A DNA stretch of 64,000 nt, taken from assembly GCA_949358305.1 (NCBI GenBank), contig OX442314.1:30117118-30181117 (forward strand), in the 5' to 3' direction. The stretch comes from Strigamia acuminata. Lineage: Eukaryota > Arthropoda > Chilopoda > Geophilomorpha > Linotaeniidae. The notes under the pieces were generated by a model. The model was not told where the DNA came from. It ran no database searches and worked only from the letters and a program-made list of their open reading frames with translations. This document shows positions 51,860-61,206 of the stretch, in pieces; within the stretch, counting starts at the first letter, position 1; each line of letters starts with the position of its first letter. A program made the position numbers and the translations under genes.

Positions 51860-54800
51860 CTATGTCTTGGCTCGCGGAACGCGAGATCTCAAGTTGTACT
51901 TTGACTTTCGCGAAGTACAATCCAACTTGTTTAGATTGTCATCAGCATCGTCTCCAATGTCAGATGAGTTATATACTTCATTGTTTGAAATTTTCTCTTT
52001 TTCTAAAAACATTTCCTTTTCTAGATTTTCATCAAGAGAAACATTTTCAAGTCGCTGGTTTATTTCATCGACTTCGTTATTTTTGAGTTTCGATTTTTTA
52101 CTCGATTCCGTGTTTTCGACAGGAATTTTGGATAATTTAGCATCATCCAAGGTATTAACAATATTTTTTGTTTTTTGACCCACTTCCTCCCCTTCCAGCC
52201 AAATTTCTTGGTTGAAAACGGGAAAGTACGGCATTAATTCAGTGCCGTGAACAGCTGGATAAATTTTATTATCACTCAGCCGTCGAAGTTGAAAGGCGCC
52301 TCCTTGTAACCTTTTGATAATTACATAAGGCCCATTCCTTTTCGGTGAAATGCCTGCTGCTATTCCTTTAGCGGCATTTGAGAGAATATGAGACTCTCGC
52401 CAGACTAAATCATTTTGTCTGAAGTTGTCGAATTTCTTATCTGATTTTTCAGCTTCGACACGGCGTCTCAAATCTAAGACGTGAGACATCATATGCTGAT
52501 ACGTCTCTGCAATTATTGTTTCTAATTTCTGAACATATAAATGCGGATTTTTTGGATCAATGACTAAAATTCCTTCCGGAATTCTTGGATCCCAAGGAAT
52601 TCTTAATTCTCGGAAAAAATTTAAGAAAGCAGGAGAATAATCTCTGCCTCTTGTTACAGTTGTTCTCAAACTGAATGCAAATTCGCGTAGATACTCATCC
52701 CATTGGTCATGAATATCTAAATAAATCGAAACTAAATATTTAATATCTCGATTGGTTCTCTCCACAGGATTGCTTTGTGGATGATAAATCGATGTCGGTG
52801 TTCGCGACATGTCGAATTTTTTGCAAAATTCTTTATAGACCTGTGATCGAAATTGTGGTCCATTATCACTTATGATTTGTCTCGGAAATCCGAAAGTCAT
52901 TGATAAGTGATAAATTGTGTTGGCAACTTTTATTGCCGTTGGATTACACATTGGAAATAATTCGGGCCAATGTGTAGCGACATCTACGATGACGCAAATG
53001 TGGGTATTGTTTTTTCTGGTTCTTGGTTTGGGACCAGACAAATCCACACTGAGGCAGTCAAATGGTCCAAATGGTCCAATTTGAGCGCCTTCAATTTCGG
53101 TCTTTGATCTCGGCTTACATGCCTGACATCCTTGACAATGTTGAATAAAACGTGTAATATCACGTTTCATACCTTTCCAGGTATAAACTCTTCGAGTTCG
53201 GTACATTGTCCTCGCAATGCCTGGGTGGCCGGACAGTGGATGTCCGTGCATCAACCAAATGATTTTATAAATCAATTTTCTTGGCACAACAACTTTAAGT
53301 GCCCTACCATCCTCTCCCAATTCATCGGTGGAGGTAGGATGATAATGGAGTAGCATATCTTCTTCAATGAGATAAGTACTCGCGTGTCTTTCAAAGTTTC
53401 TTCTTTGAAGACGAGTTACTATGTAACTTGGATATTGCTTGTTTAGCAAGTAATTGCGAATATGTTGGCAAAATTCGTCTGCTTTTTGCGCTGCAATAAT
53501 GTCATCTCTCGTTGGAGGATCACATTCTAATTGCTTCGCAATTTTAGCTGCAAATGCTTTAATTAAAACATTTGTTGTTGGCAGCTCGAATTTTTTAGCC
53601 ATCATAGCTCTTAATTCGACGTCAGGGGTTCCTGACGGATCATGCATGTTAATACAAAAATTAATTAATGCTTGATCGTCGTCATTAACTATTATTGACT
53701 TGGGTAATTCGTTCAATTTTCCCATTTGCCAACTTCGGCAAGGAGATGGACAATATGATAATAAATCATCATTATCGCCATCGTCTTCTGGTTCGTCAGG
53801 TGCGCTGACAGGTGCACGTGACAATGCGTCTGCTATTACATTTAGCGGACCTTTGACGTATTGTATTTCGAACGAATACGCCATCAGCTCCATTTGCCAA
53901 CGAGCTAATCTGCCCGACGGGTCAGATAACGACATCAACCACTTAAGTGCTTGGTGATCCGTTTGTACAGTGAATGTAGTGTACTCTAAGTATGGGCGAA
54001 ATTTGCGTAATCCCCATACTACTGCGAGACATTCTAATTCTGTCACAGTATAATTCTTTTCAGCGGGTTGCAAGCTTCTGCTTGCATACACGCATGGCAT
54101 TTCGACTTCTTGGCCATCCACAATTTTCTTTTGTGTAAGGGCTGCACCCAACCCTTGTTTACTGGCGTCAGTATGAACAATAAATGGCATGTACAAGTCA
54201 GGCATCTTCATTGTTTCAGCATTCGTAAGCAAGTCTTTTATTGCGTCGAATGCTGCCTGATGATGCAGTTCCCAATCGAACTCCGCATCTTTCTTCAAGA
54301 GAGGCCTTAGTGGTTCTGCCACTGTGGCCAAATTCTTGATTAGGCGGTGAAAGAAATTCACCATGCCTAGAAATCTTTGTAATTCCTTAAGATTGGTAGG
54401 AGCCGGAAATTGCGTAATTGCAGCGACTTTTTTAGGGTCTACTGCAAGTCCTTCTACTCCTACTTTGTAGCCTAGAAAAATTAATTCCTTTCTACAGAGA
54501 TGCGTCTTGCCAGGGTGCGCATGTAAATTAGCTTCTGCCAATTTTTTAAACACTATATCTAAATGTTTAATGTGTTCTTCGAACGATTTGGATACAACAA
54601 TTATGTCATCCAAATATGCCCATGCAAATTTTCTGTAAACGTCACCCAAAACCTTTTCCATCAATTCTTGGAAAGTAGTTGGTGCGTTTACTAATCCGAA
54701 AGGCATGACTAAAAACATTAGTCTTCCCATTGGGTTCCAGAAGGCAGTTTTTTCTCTGTCTTCAGGTCGCAATTCTATCTGCCAATATCCCTTGGTCAGA

Positions 54801-56086
54801 TCTATAGTACTGACCCATTCGAATTCTCCGATTTCTCGCAGAATTTCCTCAATTGTTGGCATTTGAGGTGGGTTGTACTTAGTATGTGTATTGATGGGGC
54901 GAAAATCAATGCACAAGCGTGGGTCGTTTCCTGGTCGCATGACTAGGACTGGCCGCATTCCGTAATCGCCTTCAGCTTTGACGACTACGCCTTTGTCAAT
55001 CATGTCTTGACAAAGTTGTCTGATTATTTCCCTTTTTTGAGGGTTTATGCTCTTAAAGGGGACACGGATGGGTTTCTCCGTGTCAAGCTCAATTTTGTGC
55101 TTAACCAGGTGTGTTTTACCTGGATCTTTAGAAATAATCCTTTTATGTTTGGATAACATCTTTTCTAATAATTTGGATTGCTCCAAATTTAAGTTAGCTT
55201 CTTCGACTAACTTTTGGATGAAATTCTCTTCATCAATTTTGCCTTGAGTTACACTTGCAGCGTAAGCTTTTGCAAAGGTCATAAATGAGGAATCGGGTTC
55301 CTCTATTTTCTCCAAATAACGATCCAGCAACGCTTGTGGAATGTAGGGTAAATCTGCATCCATAGGTTGCGTGAAATTCCAAGACATCGTCTGTGGATTA
55401 GGTTGGATTTTTAATTTATTCATAAAATCGCAACCCAATAGTACCATTGGATACTTATTTGGTATTACGATGAACGGATGACGTAACGTGCCATGTGTCC
55501 ATCGAAATGAAAGATGGATGGTTCCATCTGGAGTGACTTCTTCACTTGCCGTCGTAACTCTGACACCAGGTCCGATAGGTCGTAGATATTTTTCTAGACC
55601 TAGTTGATTAATAACTGAAGTGGCTAGGAAGCTTTTATTTGCTCCTGAGTCCAACATTCCGGTTATTACACCTTTTAACGTTTCTAACTTTAACGTCGGA
55701 AGGTCTTGGCTGTTTGGTATTCCAGCCACTTTGCACTCAAACTTGCGCAATTTATGAGGAACTGTAATTGGAGGCTCCAAAGGCAATTCATCTAATAACT
55801 CATTGGTATCAAGAGTTGTAGCTGCAAATAACTTAATGCACTCCTCAATTCCAGGTGTCTCTGGAACTGAGCTTGGTCTATCGTCTTTAACTTCGACTTT
55901 ATCTTGAATATTGGAAGTGTCTTCTTCAGTCGGGGTTTCGCCGACAATCTCCTTTTTTACATCAAGAGATCCTTTTTCTTTTAGTTCTGTTTGACGAATT
56001 AATTCATCAATAACTTCTCCAACATCTTCCATTATCTTCAGATTTTCATTCTCTGATTCCGATTTCGGAGGTGACGCAGCGTCCAC
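51860..56086 (-). CDS. pol: Element C Pol polyprotein: protease, RT, RNase H, integrase
   Basis: 1408 codons of open frame from a GTG; real expression is probably by -1 frameshift out of gag, and the frame is open back to the slippery site. Protease DSGA at residues 146-149. RT with LCIDFRPIN, PFGLVNAPTTF and YLDD at 491-494. RNase H with HTDAS, ELECLAVVW and TDHQAL. Integrase with an HHCC site (HGHPLSGHPG ... CQGCQACKP), DDE in SVDLSGP, ISDNGPQF and NPVERTNRD, then a GPY/F module (NGPYVIIKRLQGG). All catalytic residues are present. The acidic tail ends in RSRVPRAKT. Close to element A Pol throughout. Confidence 0.95.
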   Translation of the reverse strand: MDAASPPKSESENENLKIMEDVGEVIDELIRQTELKEKGSLDVKKEIVGETPTEEDTSNIQDKVEVKDDRPSSVPETPGIEECIKLFAATTLDTNELLDELPLEPPITVPHKLRKFECKVAGIPNSQDLPTLKLETLKGVITGMLDSGANKSFLATSVINQLGLEKYLRPIGPGVRVTTASEEVTPDGTIHLSFRWTHGTLRHPFIVIPNKYPMVLLGCDFMNKLKIQPNPQTMSWNFTQPMDADLPYIPQALLDRYLEKIEEPDSSFMTFAKAYAASVTQGKIDEENFIQKLVEEANLNLEQSKLLEKMLSKHKRIISKDPGKTHLVKHKIELDTEKPIRVPFKSINPQKREIIRQLCQDMIDKGVVVKAEGDYGMRPVLVMRPGNDPRLCIDFRPINTHTKYNPPQMPTIEEILREIGEFEWVSTIDLTKGYWQIELRPEDREKTAFWNPMGRLMFLVMPFGLVNAPTTFQELMEKVLGDVYRKFAWAYLDDIIVVSKSFEEHIKHLDIVFKKLAEANLHAHPGKTHLCRKELIFLGYKVGVEGLAVDPKKVAAITQFPAPTNLKELQRFLGMVNFFHRLIKNLATVAEPLRPLLKKDAEFDWELHHQAAFDAIKDLLTNAETMKMPDLYMPFIVHTDASKQGLGAALTQKKIVDGQEVEMPCVYASRSLQPAEKNYTVTELECLAVVWGLRKFRPYLEYTTFTVQTDHQALKWLMSLSDPSGRLARWQMELMAYSFEIQYVKGPLNVIADALSRAPVSAPDEPEDDGDNDDLLSYCPSPCRSWQMGKLNELPKSIIVNDDDQALINFCINMHDPSGTPDVELRAMMAKKFELPTTNVLIKAFAAKIAKQLECDPPTRDDIIAAQKADEFCQHIRNYLLNKQYPSYIVTRLQRRNFERHASTYLIEEDMLLHYHPTSTDELGEDGRALKVVVPRKLIYKIIWLMHGHPLSGHPGIARTMYRTRRVYTWKGMKRDITRFIQHCQGCQACKPRSKTEIEGAQIGPFGPFDCLSVDLSGPKPRTRKNNTHICVIVDVATHWPELFPMCNPTAIKVANTIYHLSMTFGFPRQIISDNGPQFRSQVYKEFCKKFDMSRTPTSIYHPQSNPVERTNRDIKYLVSIYLDIHDQWDEYLREFAFSLRTTVTRGRDYSPAFLNFFRELRIPWDPRIPEGILVIDPKNPHLYVQKLETIIAETYQHMMSHVLDLRRRVEAEKSDKKFDNFRQNDLVWRESHILSNAAKGIAAGISPKRNGPYVIIKRLQGGAFQLRRLSDNKIYPAVHGTELMPYFPVFNQEIWLEGEEVGQKTKNIVNTLDDAKLSKIPVENTESSKKSKLKNNEVDEINQRLENVSLDENLEKEMFLEKEKISNNEVYNSSDIGDDADDNLNKLDCTSRKSKYNLRSRVPRAKT

Positions 56087-56119
56087 TAGACCTGATGGAT
56101 CTGCGTCTACAAGTTTTTT
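56073..56119 (-). promoter_or_regulatory. Programmed -1 frameshift signal, gag-pol of element C
   Basis: On the - strand: heptamer A_AAA_AAC in the gag frame (56119-56113), 5-nt spacer, then GACGCAG (56107-56101) pairing perfectly with CTGCGTC (56079-56073). An inner TCCA/TGGA stem is possible. The gag stop TAG is two codons after the heptamer. Confidence 0.85.
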
Positions 56120-59100
56120 CGAAACATGTCAGTTATGATCTTGACTGCTTTTTCAAACTCAGCTGTTGACACTGGTTTGTCCTTTTTAGAGGAAGGGCAG
56201 TCTTTTTGCCAATGCCCTAATTTTTTGCATAAATTGCATGGATCAGTGGCAGGCGATTTCTTTTTCGTTGCTGCTGGCGAGGCAGAACGAGAACGAGCGT
56301 CAGACCGGCGCTCTGGCGACACCGCAGGTGACTTTGAATTCCTTTCGGTATTCACCTTTGATGCGTCAAATGAAACATTTTTTGGTTTCATCCTTGGCTT
56401 CCATTTGCCCGCAACGGGGTTATTTTTTGCTAACAACGCCGCTGCTTTGGCCAATAAAGCCATCGTCTCGTCTCCTGTTTCCTCCTCCTCTTCAGCTTCT
56501 TCAGCTTCAGACGACGGAGTTTCAGCTCCAGTTATATTTGCGTGTAACTTAGGGACTGAATGAGGATTTTTGACGTCCTTTTTGGAAGATTCTTTTTTCG
56601 AACTCTTCTCATCCACTTCGTCTAGAAAGTCTTCGTAACTAGGTGGCTGCAACAATTTCAAACCATTAAAGGTTTCATTGTTTTGCTCAGCGAGTCTTTT
56701 CTCTCGCTTTAAGTACGCTGACCTTTCGGCTTCTGTAAGATAAGCTTTGTACTTTTCGTCAATGCGCAATTGATTGACTTCCATGAACTCGTTTAACTCG
56801 GAGAATTTCCCCGGGTCGGGAGCGTCCGACATCATCAGAATATTTTTACTATATTCTGTGAGGCCAGCTCTAAACTGATCATCTGCTGTTGCATCAGTAA
56901 CAGCATGTGGCATTCTGCCAAGCAGATTCTCTGCTCTTAGCATGTACGAATGTAAGCTTTCGCCTTTTCGTTGCTTAAGACATCTCCAGAGCGTTTTGAT
57001 GTCTTCGCTCGATTCACCAAATTTAAACATAAATTGTTTAACGAAGTCATCCCACTTCGTGAAGTCTTTCCTGCGAAACCACTCCTTGACACCGCCAACT
57101 AGTATTCTTGGTACTAGATGGGCCAATGCACCTTCACAGCTAAAACTGTGAACTTTGCCTAGTTCGAATATTTCCAGCAAGAGGTTTGACCCTGCTTGCC
57201 AATTTCCATTATAGGCATGTGGGATAACTCGATCCCATCTAATGAACTTTTCATCTGTTGTTTGATGAGTCCATTTATCAGAAGTAAATTCACTTATTTT
57301 TTGCAAAATAATTTTATCCCTTCTGCTTTTTCGCTGTTGTTGAGCATTTTGCCTCAACAACTGGTCAATCTCATCTTTCGTGTAGAAATCGGGTCTTTGA
57401 GTTCTACTACGTGTTCTGTGACGAGATCGCCCTCTCACACTGGGACGTGAGGAATCTGTATCTGACGCAGATTCATGATTCGGATTTGGCGGCGGATCAG
57501 GGTCCGGAGGATCGTCGCCATCTGGCGGACGACGGTCTCCATTTGGTGGTCCCCTTCCATTTCGATTGCCATTCGAATTGTGGTCACGTGAGTGGCCACC
57601 TCCATGTCCATCTGAACTATCTCCACCTGGTGGGTCACCACCTGGCGGATTTCCACGGTATCTCGGCCCATCACGGATGTCGTTATGACAATCTCGTTTT
57701 GGTGAGCCTTCTCGCGGATTATCGTGTGACCGTCCACGATCGTGTGGTTTCTCACGTTCTTTATTCTTTTTCTCTAGCATTCCGATTAATCGGTCGCTAT
57801 TGCTAAAGAATCGATCCGAATCTTGCGTAACTTTTGGGGAATGATATTCGGTCGGGTCTGGTTGTCGCTTTCGCTTTTTGCGACTGTGATGACTGTTACG
57901 GCTTCCATGACTACTGCGTGAGTCATCACTGTCAGTCCAACTTGATTGTCGACTGACTTTTGGTTTAGCTGATGTTAAATCAATCAACTCAGGTGATTTG
58001 GAAGCACCTTTTTGCAAAACTGGGGCTGGCTTTGCAAAATTATCTTCGCCACAAACGTCTTGTACTTTTTGTACTACTACTGCAAAGTTCTCTTGTACCG
58101 TCAATAGATCTGCGCGAAGAATTTCGTTTTCACGAGCTTGCGCAGCTAAGTCGGCACGTAATAACTGCTCTGCAGTACTTTGACTTTTGGCGGCTAGACC
58201 AGCATCAATTACGGACTGCTGTCGAGCGAGAAATACTTCGTTTTCTCGTTGTGCTAATCTCTTAGCTCTTGCTGCTTGCTCTGCAGCATGATTCTCGTAA
58301 TTTCGAGAAGTGGAGGGAATTACTTCCCTCGCTCGAACTGGGGCGGTTAGTTCGGCAGTCATTAAATTTGTGTTGGCTTCTCGCAAATTTGCGTTGGCCA
58401 ATCTCAAATTTTCATTAGCAATTTCTAAATCTTTTTGGGCTTGATTTAGTTGCTCGAGCCTTTGTTGTTGCTCTTCGTCAGTAATTAGCCAGGAAGCTTT
58501 TTCCTGTTCTAATTGTAACAACTTAACATGGTCATTCGCACGTTGTTGTTTTAGTTCGGCATTTTGCTGATGCATTTCTGCACGCATTCGCTCGAACTCT
58601 GCTTGCAAGCTTGTTCTGACGATTTCAACGTCCTTTTGGCTTTGTTTGCGAACCATAGCTTTGTGGATTTGTTCCACAGTCATTTCGCTAGTGACTTTTA
58701 CTCCCTCGAGCCTAGCTTGCTCACGGAGTGCGTCCATCATGGTAACACGCACGGGAGAATGAGAAACTTCCATATTGGAGTTCTCAGAATCTTGCTGTGC
58801 TGCACCTTGAACCGGTGATGAATTCAGCGAGTGCTCTGCACTTGATGATTGAATTCGTAAATTCAAATCATCGTTTTGCGACTTGGAACGGCCACTTCCA
58901 GTTGGATTGTTTAAGTCCAACTGGCCGCTTGGCGGGGATGGCTTTTGTCGCTCCAACGCTTGCGTGAATTCATTCACGATTAACTGTGCCGAGTTACAGT
59001 TAGCTGTTTGATCCATAGTTTCAAACAGTTCTTGTGACTCAGTCACTTCTTGATCCACGGCTGGTAGATCGATCGCCACTCGTCTCTTCGCTGGTCTGCC

Positions 59101-59130
59101 TCTCGGTCTCTTTTCGCCTGGAGTCGCCAT
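56107..59130 (-). CDS. gag: Element C Gag polyprotein
   Basis: 1007 residues from the ATG at 59130. The basic N terminus (KRPRGRPAKRR) looks like an AT-hook (RGRP). A long coiled coil follows at about residues 170-340, with Ala/Asn/Leu repeats (ENLRLANANLREANTNL), then an Arg/Gly/Pro/Asp-rich linker. The capsid-like domain is at about 600-780 (KEWFRRKDFTKWDDFVKQF). A CCHC knuckle, CNLCKKLGHWQKDC, is at residues 965-978. The role is particle assembly and RNA packaging. Like element A Gag it is roughly twice the usual length because of the N-terminal extension, but here that extension is coiled coil rather than RS-rich. Confidence 0.92.
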   Translation of the reverse strand: MATPGEKRPRGRPAKRRVAIDLPAVDQEVTESQELFETMDQTANCNSAQLIVNEFTQALERQKPSPPSGQLDLNNPTGSGRSKSQNDDLNLRIQSSSAEHSLNSSPVQGAAQQDSENSNMEVSHSPVRVTMMDALREQARLEGVKVTSEMTVEQIHKAMVRKQSQKDVEIVRTSLQAEFERMRAEMHQQNAELKQQRANDHVKLLQLEQEKASWLITDEEQQQRLEQLNQAQKDLEIANENLRLANANLREANTNLMTAELTAPVRAREVIPSTSRNYENHAAEQAARAKRLAQRENEVFLARQQSVIDAGLAAKSQSTAEQLLRADLAAQARENEILRADLLTVQENFAVVVQKVQDVCGEDNFAKPAPVLQKGASKSPELIDLTSAKPKVSRQSSWTDSDDSRSSHGSRNSHHSRKKRKRQPDPTEYHSPKVTQDSDRFFSNSDRLIGMLEKKNKEREKPHDRGRSHDNPREGSPKRDCHNDIRDGPRYRGNPPGGDPPGGDSSDGHGGGHSRDHNSNGNRNGRGPPNGDRRPPDGDDPPDPDPPPNPNHESASDTDSSRPSVRGRSRHRTRSRTQRPDFYTKDEIDQLLRQNAQQQRKSRRDKIILQKISEFTSDKWTHQTTDEKFIRWDRVIPHAYNGNWQAGSNLLLEIFELGKVHSFSCEGALAHLVPRILVGGVKEWFRRKDFTKWDDFVKQFMFKFGESSEDIKTLWRCLKQRKGESLHSYMLRAENLLGRMPHAVTDATADDQFRAGLTEYSKNILMMSDAPDPGKFSELNEFMEVNQLRIDEKYKAYLTEAERSAYLKREKRLAEQNNETFNGLKLLQPPSYEDFLDEVDEKSSKKESSKKDVKNPHSVPKLHANITGAETPSSEAEEAEEEEETGDETMALLAKAAALLAKNNPVAGKWKPRMKPKNVSFDASKVNTERNSKSPAVSPERRSDARSRSASPAATKKKSPATDPCNLCKKLGHWQKDCPSSKKDKPVSTAEFEKAVKIITDMFRKNL

Positions 59131-59224
59131 TTTTCAAATGAAGAAAAAGAAAGGATAGAGAAGAAAGATAAGCAAGATAAAAATGGCGGGTAAATTTTAA
59201 ACTATCAAAATTTATACAATGACT

Positions 59225-59242
59225 ATCCCGGACGGGCCCCCA
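59225..59242 (-). other. Primer binding site of element C, tRNA-Pro type
   Basis: On the - strand TGGGGGCCCGTCCGGGAT, 2 nt inside the 5' LTR edge. Confidence 0.9.
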
Positions 59243-59244
59243 CG

Positions 59245-60203
59245 TGCTGCGATCCGGGTTTTTATCCACTTAATTTCTAATAAATTAAGCAGAAACCGCA
59301 GGTGAATGCTTTACAAGACTTATATCGCGGCCGAAACTTGTCTAGGGTTAAGTTTACGGAAATAGGAATAAAAAGACAGTTTATTATGGTAATAAAAATC
59401 ACACAAATGTTTTATTCGATAAATTACAATATATACTAATTATGATTATGAATATCACAGAATAAAATGAGCGGGAAACAATGAAACAAAGGAAGGGCTT
59501 GCAACGACTGTTGCAAGCTACAAAGCGTCAGAAATGGCGCTTAAACAACTTGAAGTTGTTAGGCGAAGGCAAATTGTCTTCGTTCTACGAACTCACGAAC
59601 GATGGTCGAAGACGATGGTTCTCGTGGGCTCCTTCTACGGCTCGTGCGACGGCTCGGCGGCGGTGGTTGACGGCTGTAGGCGTCCGGCTTTCGTACGATG
59701 GCGGTGGCTGTCGTTCGCGCGACAGCGACGGCGATGGTTCACGATCGTCGGGAATCTTCTCTTCTCGATTGCTGGAATTAGCGACGGCTAATTCAAGCAG
59801 GATTGCTGGCTTTGTGCGTTTGATACACAAAGATAGCAGGTGAAACTGAGTTACAACGGTCCTCTATCAATACTTTTCTTTCAGGAGCAAAAGCAGTGAT
59901 GTTGAGGTTGTTGTTGTATTTTTCAGAGTCCCGATTTGAGCCAAGACGCGAGCCCAGCACGCTTCAATATTGCGCAGAAAACCTGCGCACTTAGCTCAAA
60001 TGGGTGCAACTAGTGGTTATTACACCATATTGCACCATAACGGCTAATAACCGTTTTCACCCCGGACAACCTGGGGTGATATGTGCCTAGAGAGGATTTC
60101 TCCCCTCGGTCACATGATCTGACTTGGCGTGTGCCACAGTCAAATTAATTAGAAGATAATTAATTTAATCTTCTAAGTTGGTGAATATTTTGAGATCACC
60201 ACA
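59245..60203 (-). repeat. Element C 5' LTR
   Basis: 959 bp, the same length and same internal frames as 47864-48822. Ends at the AAAG target duplication. Confidence 0.95.
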
Positions 60204-60513
60204 AAAGGTCTGGCTTCAAGAATTTTGCAAGACGAATGTTTTCCGCTTGTTTTCGTACTTCGTCTTCGATTTTCTTCCAATCTTCGCGGTGTTGCTGCTC
60301 TTTGATCTCACGATCTAAATTGTACTGAGGCGAACTCAGGTGTTCAATATAAGTTTTTAAAAAGTAGTCAGTTATTAGTCGTTTCACGTGATCTTGTCTC
60401 CAGAACGATAAGGCAAGCGCGTTAGTCGAGATGCGCTGTAAGGTCGGGCTGCATTTGGAGTTGTCAATGTCACGTTTGAGACACTCGTATGCCGATATAG
60501 CAGTAGCGGCCAT
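60204..60513 (-). CDS. Gene X, first part of exon 1 (interrupted by element C)
   Basis: Start chosen at ATG 60513 (MAATAISAYECLKRD), aligned with X' AAMSTYEKLKRD; the frame is open further upstream without clear support. It matches X' through LQRISTNALALSFWR and IRLAKFLKPDL, then stops at the LTR edge and continues at 47859. Apart from the insertion there is no stop. The gene lies 0.7 kb downstream of STAMBP on the same strand. Confidence 0.82.
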
Positions 60514-61206
60514 GGTGTTGGCTGGGTGTTGGCCGAAATGAAGGAAAACGACGGGGAAATCCCTCGGAAAAACCAATACTAAAACTCAACTCAAGTTGGC
60601 CATCTATGATCAAATTTAGCAACTAATGCGAGCACGATTAAGTCTGGAGTTACGAGAAATTGAAAATGCCTGTTTCGCTTCGCTTATAAGTTCCGTTTTG
60701 CTTTTTTAAATCTGGGTTTTAAACAAAATAAAATAAATGGAATGATCGATATTTTGATTTTACACGTTTTCACACTTTTCAAACCGGTTATTACATGGTT
60801 TTATCAGTTTTTGTCTTCTTTTTCTTGATTTTTACCTGGTTTTCTTTGGTTTTTAGCTATTTTTACTTGATTTTAACTGTTTTTACTTAATTTTTACTCA
60901 TTTCTACTTGATTTTAACTGTTTTTACTTAATTTTTACTCATTTCTACTTGATTTTACTCATTTTTACCTGATCTTTACCCTTAACAATTGCATTTAAAT
61001 TAATTTAATGGAACATGATTTTTTTCATTTGGTGCATATCTTTATTTTTATTTATTTTTTTCTTTGTAAATTACAAAATATTAGAACAGCTTAGCTTAAA
61101 TATCCAATGAGTGCGCTTCCCTTCACTCGGAAAAATTAGACTCAATAAAAATATCTTTATAGAATAATTCACATATATCGAGTATATCGCATCGCATTTA
61201 AACTCG
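60514..61206 (-). repeat. STAMBP-X intergenic region, right duplication arm
   Basis: From about 60650 on it matches the left arm (44905-45378) in reverse. Contains the tandem repeat zone 60826-60990 and the uninterrupted GCGC site at 61113-61116. Confidence 0.8.

Larger units (their letters stand above)
47864..60203 (-). mobile_element. Element C: complete Ty3/gypsy-like LTR element inserted in gene X exon 1
   Basis: 12,340 bp, LTRs 47864-48822 and 59245-60203 (959 bp each), TSD AAAG (47860-47863 and 60204-60207). On the - strand: primer site for tRNA-Pro (59242-59225), gag 59130-56107, frameshift signal, pol 56086-51860, a three-exon third gene 51670-48875, and polypurine tract 48835-48823. 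Frames inside both LTRs translate identically, so the insertion is recent. Architecture as in element A. Confidence 0.95.
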
